64,000 nt of DNA. It comes from Fictibacillus fluitans. Lineage in GTDB: Bacteria > Bacillota > Bacilli > Bacillales > Fictibacillaceae. Below, piece after piece: positions 60,026-64,000 of this stretch. The DNA is taken from contig NZ_JAUHTR010000002.1 of the NCBI RefSeq assembly GCF_030418125.1, forward strand, positions 124,001 through 188,000, written 5' to 3'. The first letter of the stretch is position 1; each line of letters starts with the position of its first letter. A model generated the notes under the pieces. That model was not told the DNA's origin and searched no databases. It saw only the letters and a list, made by a program, of their open reading frames with translations. The translations under genes were made by a program, and so were the position numbers.

Positions 60026-60723
60026 AGGTCACAAAAGAAAAAACCATTCACCAAATTACATTCTTTCCAGCTCTGTTTCCGGTAAATTGCTTTTTAGTGG
60101 AGGAAGAAGACAGCTTAACGCTGGTGGATACCGCATTGGCCAGCAGTGCTGAAGACATTATTCGTGTCATTAAAGAACTAGGGAAACCATTACACAATAT
60201 CTTGTTAACACATGCCCATGGAGATCACGTTGGCTCACTGGACGCTTTGAAAGCAGAGTTCCCCGGCGTGTCTGTTGCGATTTCAAAACGGGATGCCCGT
60301 CTTTTAGCCGGAGACCGAACAATGGATGCGGGGGAACCGTCCTCACCAATCCGCGGAAGTCTGCCAAAGGGATTGAAAACAAAAGCCGATGTTCTATTGA
60401 ATGATGGTGACAGGATTGGTTCCTTGTCAGCCATTTCCGTTCCGGGCCATACTCCAGGTTCCATGGCATTCTTGGATCAGCGGAACCATATTCTAATTGC
60501 AGGAGATGCCTTTCAAATCAGAGGAGGGCTGGCTGTATCCGGGCAGCTTCGCTGGTCATTTCCGTTTCCGGCGATGGCAACATGGAACAAAGCAGCCGCT
60601 CTTGATAGTGCCCGGAAGCTAAGGCAGTATCAGCCGTCTGTTTTGGCTGCGGGACATGGGAGCTTTTTGAAGAATCCTGCTGCAGCAATGGATCAAGCGA
60701 TAGGCGCTGCAAAGAAAATTTAA
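60022..60723 (+). CDS. MBL-fold metal-dependent hydrolase
   Basis: A 233-aa metallo-beta-lactamase-fold hydrolase. The zinc motif HAHGDHVGS (about residues 64-72) is intact, and further ligands are in PGHTPGS (near 137) and AGDAF (near 156), with a final AAGHGSFL histidine near 212. It is of the YqgX/glyoxalase II-like stand-alone kind, not a true lactamase by sequence. I chose ATG 60022 (AAAGGAGA, ATGA overlap with the VOC gene). Confidence 0.88.
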   Translation: MKVTKEKTIHQITFFPALFPVNCFLVEEEDSLTLVDTALASSAEDIIRVIKELGKPLHNILLTHAHGDHVGSLDALKAEFPGVSVAISKRDARLLAGDRTMDAGEPSSPIRGSLPKGLKTKADVLLNDGDRIGSLSAISVPGHTPGSMAFLDQRNHILIAGDAFQIRGGLAVSGQLRWSFPFPAMATWNKAAALDSARKLRQYQPSVLAAGHGSFLKNPAAAMDQAIGAAKKI

Positions 60724-60741
60724 TAAAGAGGTGCTATTGAT

Positions 60742-61092
60742 TTGAAGAAGACCTTACAGGCAGAATCTCTCCTGTTTTTAATTCTTACATTGCTGCTATA
60801 TTTTTATCATTTTCATTTTAGTATCGTGTGGTTTTTCGTTTTACTCTTTGTTCCTGATTTTTCTATGCTGGGCTATTCCGTAAATCCGAGAATGGGTTCT
60901 ATTACTTATAACTTTTTTCACACCTATCTGCTTCCATTGCTGCTTGGTATCGTTGGCATGATCGTAAAGATGGATGCGTTCATCATGATTGGACTGATAT
61001 GGGCCGCTCACATCGCCATGGACCGGACATTAGGATATGGATTAAAGTCTGAGCATTCATTTAAAGAAACACATTTGCAATTATTGAAATAA
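60742..61092 (+). CDS. DUF4260-family membrane protein
   Basis: A 116-aa protein with four short hydrophobic segments. It contains the FVPDFSMLGY and MDRTLGYGLK blocks typical of DUF4260, a family of unknown function. The start is TTG after AGAGGTG, 18 bp behind the MBL gene, so it is the third gene of the operon that starts at 59549. Confidence 0.8.
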   Translation: MKKTLQAESLLFLILTLLLYFYHFHFSIVWFFVLLFVPDFSMLGYSVNPRMGSITYNFFHTYLLPLLLGIVGMIVKMDAFIMIGLIWAAHIAMDRTLGYGLKSEHSFKETHLQLLK

Positions 61093-61113
61093 CAAAGCTG
61101 GAGAGAAAAGAAA

Positions 61114-61800
61114 GTGAAAATCCTTAAAGTATCATTACAAACGAAATCACTGGAAAAGGTTAAACATTTTTACTGCGATTTATTGAGGTTTCCTTTGATA
61201 TCGGAAACAAAAGAGAGCGTGATCTTAAAAGCTGGAGAATCCCATCTTGCTTTTGAAAGAGTGGAAACAGAAACAGGGGAAGAACCGTATTATCACTTTG
61301 CCTTTATGATTCCATCCGATACATTCCGTGAAGCGAAAGCTTGGCTGAGAGAAAAAGGGGTTCAGTTGTTTTCTCGGGAAAACCAGGATGAATTCTCTTT
61401 TACGGACTGGAATGCGACAGCTTGTTACTTTTATGATTCAAACGGGAATTTGGTGGAGTTTATTGCTCACCATTCTCTTGATAACCCATCTGATTCTGAA
61501 TTTGATCAATGTGACATTCTGCGTATTTGCGAGGTCGGTATGCCCGTTAAACAACCGTTTATCGAGTCGCGAAAAATATGTGAACCGTTTAACGTGGATA
61601 CATGGAAAGGGGCCGGAGAGGGCTTCCTTCCCATTGGGAATACCCATGGGTTAATGATTTTGGTAGATCATGAAAGAAAGTGGTTCCCTGATAACCGGAT
61701 GCCAGGGAGATTTCCTTTAAAAGTTTCCATACAAGGGACCGAAAATGCAGAATTAACCATTGAAGATATGTATGTTGTCACATCCGTTACTCCACGCTGA
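61114..61800 (+). CDS. VOC-family protein, two-domain
   Basis: A 228-aa protein with an N-terminal VOC domain (residues 1-115: LEKVKHFYCDLLRFPLISETKE and DSNGNLVEFIAHH with the terminal Glu ligand). The C-terminal half (about 125-228: CDILRICEVGMPVKQP, IGNTHGLMILVDHERKWFP) resembles the second half of CatE-type ring-cleavage dioxygenases or YraM-like proteins. GTG start after GGAGAG. It is the fourth gene of the operon. Its substrate is not predictable. Confidence 0.78.
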   Translation: MKILKVSLQTKSLEKVKHFYCDLLRFPLISETKESVILKAGESHLAFERVETETGEEPYYHFAFMIPSDTFREAKAWLREKGVQLFSRENQDEFSFTDWNATACYFYDSNGNLVEFIAHHSLDNPSDSEFDQCDILRICEVGMPVKQPFIESRKICEPFNVDTWKGAGEGFLPIGNTHGLMILVDHERKWFPDNRMPGRFPLKVSIQGTENAELTIEDMYVVTSVTPR

Positions 61801-61816
61801 CAAAGTTACTATTTTC

Positions 61817-61860
61817 ATGACCGCGCCCACTGATTTTATATGACTTTTATTGATTATTAT
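61817..61860 (+). promoter_or_regulatory. shared regulon element, copy C (CPBP protease promoter)
   Basis: ATGACC (61817), CACTGA (61828), ATGACT (61840), then TATTAT (61855) exactly 15 bp after the start of ATGACT; spacings are 11 and 12 bp, as in copies D and E. It starts 16 bases after the stop of the preceding VOC gene. Confidence 0.65.
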
Positions 61861-61893
61861 AAAGTTAATAAAACCTATGGAGGAACGAATGAA

Positions 61894-62733
61894 ATGACCA
61901 AAACTTATATACGGATAGTGATTAAAACTTTGGCGAGTATAGCTTTCCTTTTTGCATTCATCATGCTGTTTACTATCCTGTTGCAAAATGCAGAACAAAT
62001 CAACGGAGAAATTTATGCCACTCCCCTTGCTTTAACATTAAGTGCACTGCTGATGTACAGGCTGTTTGAAAAAAACAGCTCATGGGATTTCAGGCTAAAA
62101 GATCCTTTATGGTCCCGTAACCTGTTAATGGGAAGCCTGGTGGCGGCCTTGTTCGTAGGAATCAGTGTACTGCTTATGGTGATCGCCGGAAACATCGAAA
62201 TTCAAAAGAACAATGTAAGTGGTCAAATTCTGCTCTCACAAATTGCCTTATTCTCGCTCGTTGCTGTCGGGGAGGAACTATTCTTTCGCGGGTATCTGTA
62301 CGGACTTTATGAGAAAGCCTATTCGCCAAAATTTGCTGTGATCATGAGTTCCATCCTCTTTGCCGCCATTCATTTGATTAATCCGGATGCTTTCTCAAGA
62401 CCGCCTGTGTTCATTGCGCTTGAAATGATTAACATCTTTATGATTGCGTTGTTGTTTGGAATCTCGCGTTATTCTTCGAACAGCTTATGGTTTCCCATCT
62501 TTCTGCACCTGTTCATTAATGTCATTCAAACGACCATCTTAGGGTTTGTGAACGGCGGGAAGCAAATGCCGTCCCTGCTGTCACTGGAGAATACAAAGAA
62601 TACGCTCATTAACGGTTCGGGCTATGGCTTTGAATCCAGCCTGGCCGCTACGATTGTCCTCTTGGCCATTTTAATGATTTTTATCGTTTTTGGTCTGAGA
62701 AGAAAAGACGAACCAACGTTAGAGCTCTCTTGA
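61894..62733 (+). CDS. CPBP-family intramembrane glutamic endopeptidase
   Basis: A 279-aa multi-span membrane protein of the CPBP (Abi/Rce1-like) family. The EExxxR motif is seen in GEELFFRGYLYG (near residue 130), the second motif histidine in FAAIHLINP (near 160) and the third in FLHLFINVIQT (near 208). Bacterial CPBPs include bacteriocin-immunity proteins and anti-sigma-factor proteases. The start is ATG 61894 with GGAGG; an earlier in-frame ATG lies inside the regulon element. The promoter element suggests co-control with the surface hydrolases. Confidence 0.87.
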   Translation: MTKTYIRIVIKTLASIAFLFAFIMLFTILLQNAEQINGEIYATPLALTLSALLMYRLFEKNSSWDFRLKDPLWSRNLLMGSLVAALFVGISVLLMVIAGNIEIQKNNVSGQILLSQIALFSLVAVGEELFFRGYLYGLYEKAYSPKFAVIMSSILFAAIHLINPDAFSRPPVFIALEMINIFMIALLFGISRYSSNSLWFPIFLHLFINVIQTTILGFVNGGKQMPSLLSLENTKNTLINGSGYGFESSLAATIVLLAILMIFIVFGLRRKDEPTLELS

Positions 62734-62764
62734 ATATATTGTCAGTTGGGGATGTGCCTTTGTA

Positions 62765-62860
62765 GCTTTTGAAAGCATTAGCTTCGCACCTGCATAGTCT
62801 CACCTGTCACGCGCGTCCCACTGGAGTCTCGCACCCATCACTCCAGGTAACTAATCAATG
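62765..62860. repeat. Bacillaceae-type intergenic palindromic repeat, copy 2
   Basis: The blocks AGTCTCACCTGTC and TGGAGTCTCGCAC are the reverse complement of blocks in the repeat at 6711-6880, in the same order and spacing. This copy is shorter and lies after the CPBP protease gene. It fills most of the 303-bp gap before the AraC-type gene. Confidence 0.5.
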
Positions 62861-62889
62861 AAGATTATGACCAATACTGCCAAATGATA

Positions 62890-62948
62890 AAGGAACTGCC
62901 AGAAGTCAATTTTTATTTTTCTGGACAGTTCCTTTTTCTTTTTCTAAG
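62890..62948 (+). terminator. terminator downstream of the CPBP gene
   Basis: GGAACTG plus CCAGAA pairs with TTCTGG plus ACAGTTCC with one bulged base, followed by a T-rich run. Confidence 0.65.
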
Positions 62949-63036
62949 AAACAATAAATGAAAACTCTTTTACTCCTTAAGGAAAACTGCTAACGTGTAA
63001 GCAAGCCGATCACCAGGCGAAAAAGGAGGATGTTTA

Positions 63037-63846
63037 TTGGACCTGCAGACGCAAAACCGCTCTCCTCTCATTTCCCTTTATGAAAGCAAGCACAATGAAA
63101 AAGACGTTGTCCAGCTTCATCACCACCAAAACCATCAGATTCTCTACATTCTGGATGGAGAAGGGATCTGCATGCTTGGTGGGGTGGAGCATGAGCTCAA
63201 AAAGGACTGTTTTATGATCATTCCGCCCGGGGTGGAGCATTCCATCCATTCCCATTCAAAAACGAGTGTGCTTGTTCTCGATTTTGATGCAGGCAGTCTT
63301 GGGGAGGACATTCAGCAGGAGGTCATCCCTCATGTTTTTCGAAACGCGTGTGTTCTTCAGCTGAATACGTTCGACAGCAGTGATGTCCGGCAGCTTCTGC
63401 GGAAAAAGCTGTATGAACAATCCCACCGTGAGCTTTTTTGGCAAATGACACTCAAAAACTCGTTGAGCGAGATGCTTATCATCATTTCGCGCTCCTACAC
63501 CCAGGAAGCGGCCGACCTTAATTCGCTGAGAGTGGAGCAGTTGAAACGGTACATCGAAACCCGGTACTTTGACATCCGGAGCGCGGAGGATTTGGCGAAC
63601 CGGCTCGGCATCAGCAAACGTTATCTTCAACAAATCTTCAAGGAACACTACAGCATGACTCCTCTTCAATATTTAACCGAAGTCCGCATTGGGCGGGTTA
63701 AAAAAGAGCTGCTTGAAACAGAAAAGGATATTGTATCGATCTGTTTTGAGATGGGCTTTGAATCGTTATCTACGTTTTACCGGCTGTTTAAAAAAATGGT
63801 TGGTGTCTCTCCAAATGTTTACCGAACAACCTACAAATCAAAATGA
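63037..63846 (+). CDS. AraC-family transcriptional regulator with cupin sensor
   Basis: A 269-aa regulator. The N-terminal cupin (about residues 25-90: LHHHQNHQILYILDGEGICML and IPPGVEHSIHSHS) binds the ligand, and two helix-turn-helix units occupy about 165-265 (SAEDLANRLGISKRYLQQIFKEH and IVSICFEMGFESLSTFYRLFKKMVG). The start is TTG eight bases after GGAGG. It lies 92 bp before a Gfo/Idh/MocA-type gene on the same strand and probably controls the sugar-related operon that begins there. Confidence 0.9.
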   Translation: MDLQTQNRSPLISLYESKHNEKDVVQLHHHQNHQILYILDGEGICMLGGVEHELKKDCFMIIPPGVEHSIHSHSKTSVLVLDFDAGSLGEDIQQEVIPHVFRNACVLQLNTFDSSDVRQLLRKKLYEQSHRELFWQMTLKNSLSEMLIIISRSYTQEAADLNSLRVEQLKRYIETRYFDIRSAEDLANRLGISKRYLQQIFKEHYSMTPLQYLTEVRIGRVKKELLETEKDIVSICFEMGFESLSTFYRLFKKMVGVSPNVYRTTYKSK

Positions 63847-63938
63847 GTTCCGAAATTGAGAATCATCTTCGCTATCTAGTAAGACAGGAAAAGCCTCCGC
63901 CTTTAAACTGACGTTAAATCAGTGAGGAGGAAAGAGCC

Positions 63939-64000
63939 ATGACGACCCATAATGCAGGTGTAATTTTAAACGGAGTAACAGGAAGAATGGGAACACGGCA
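63939..64000 (+). CDS. Gfo/Idh/MocA-type oxidoreductase, 5' end only
   Basis: The window ends inside this gene. The ATG follows GAGGAGG and the first residues (MTTHNAGVILNGVTGRMGTR) match the opening of a subgroup of Gfo/Idh/MocA dehydrogenases whose nucleotide loop reads NGVTGRMG. About 20 residues are visible, so the family call rests on this loop and on the AraC-type neighbour. Confidence 0.6.
   Translation, partial: MTTHNAGVILNGVTGRMGTR

Noticed and set aside
60022-60723. True metallo-beta-lactamase resistance gene
   Set aside because: It has the fold's zinc motif but no signal peptide and resembles the stand-alone cytosolic MBL hydrolases.
1-64000. CRISPR array, tRNA or rRNA gene, insertion sequence or prophage
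   Set aside because: No regularly spaced direct repeats of CRISPR type, no transposase or integrase reading frame, and no tRNA-like cloverleaf or rRNA segment was noticed by eye; a tRNA scan was not possible.

Overview
The window looks like chromosomal DNA of an aerobic, endospore-forming Bacillaceae. It carries a complete tricistronic spore germination receptor, a Spo0E-type phosphatase, Gram-positive ribosome binding sites with frequent GTG/TTG starts, SLH-domain surface anchoring and a cat gene of the Bacillus cat-86 type. The genus cannot be fixed from sequence alone. I saw no rRNA, tRNA, CRISPR array, phage or intact insertion sequence. Most of the window is accessory metabolism arranged in clean operons.

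Regions: (1) 1-3.9 kb: a YesL-type membrane protein and a GH31 alpha-xylosidase, then an unrecognised 226-aa protein. (2) 4-5.2 kb: a divergent XRE/cupin regulator and LysE-type exporter. (3) 5.3-10.5 kb, minus strand: a minimal ethanolamine operon (eutA reactivase, eutB, eutC, permease) without microcompartment genes. (4) 10.7-14.3 kb: a chloramphenicol acetyltransferase with an intact translational-attenuation leader, an alpha/beta hydrolase with the full fluoroacetate dehalogenase residue set, an anchored protein of unknown function, and an MntA-HepT toxin-antitoxin pair. (5) 14.9-22.2 kb: a LacI-controlled carbohydrate operon (isomerase, binding protein, two permeases, two Gfo/Idh/MocA oxidoreductases) lacking any glycosidase. 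(6) 22.2-27.3 kb: small units (SDR/MerR/PhzF, GNAT, NTF2-like, MarR-bactofilin-membrane protein, Spo0E-like). (7) 27.4-34.6 kb: a DesK/NarL-type two-component system, a PAF-acetylhydrolase-like lipase and, divergently, an ABC exporter followed by an SLH-anchored serine hydrolase. (8) 34.8-50.7 kb: a 13-gene plus-strand operon for import and breakdown of D-amino-acid peptides. (9) 50.9-62.7 kb: a second serine hydrolase plus ABC permease, an OYE flavoenzyme, a GNAT, the ger operon, two VOC proteins, an MBL hydrolase and a CPBP protease. (10) 63.0-64.0 kb: an AraC regulator and the start of another Gfo/Idh/MocA oxidoreductase.

Two systems stand out. The 34.8-50.7 kb operon combines DppA-type D-aminopeptidase, M19 and M81 peptidases, two serine hydrolases and an oligopeptide ABC importer with an N-succinylamino acid racemase, a GNAT acyltransferase and an M20 amidohydrolase. 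The last three make up the known D-to-L amino acid conversion route, so the operon reads as a complete path from imported D-peptide to L-amino acid. Separately, five promoters (two back to back at 30.8-30.95 kb, then 50.83, 59.47 and 61.82 kb) share one architecture: ATGAC-like, CACT and ATGAC-like elements at about 11-bp steps, with a -10-like hexamer exactly 15 bp after the start of the last ATGAC. They control envelope-type genes around the two-component system at 27.4-29.2 kb. I infer an undescribed envelope-stress regulon, probably of that response regulator.
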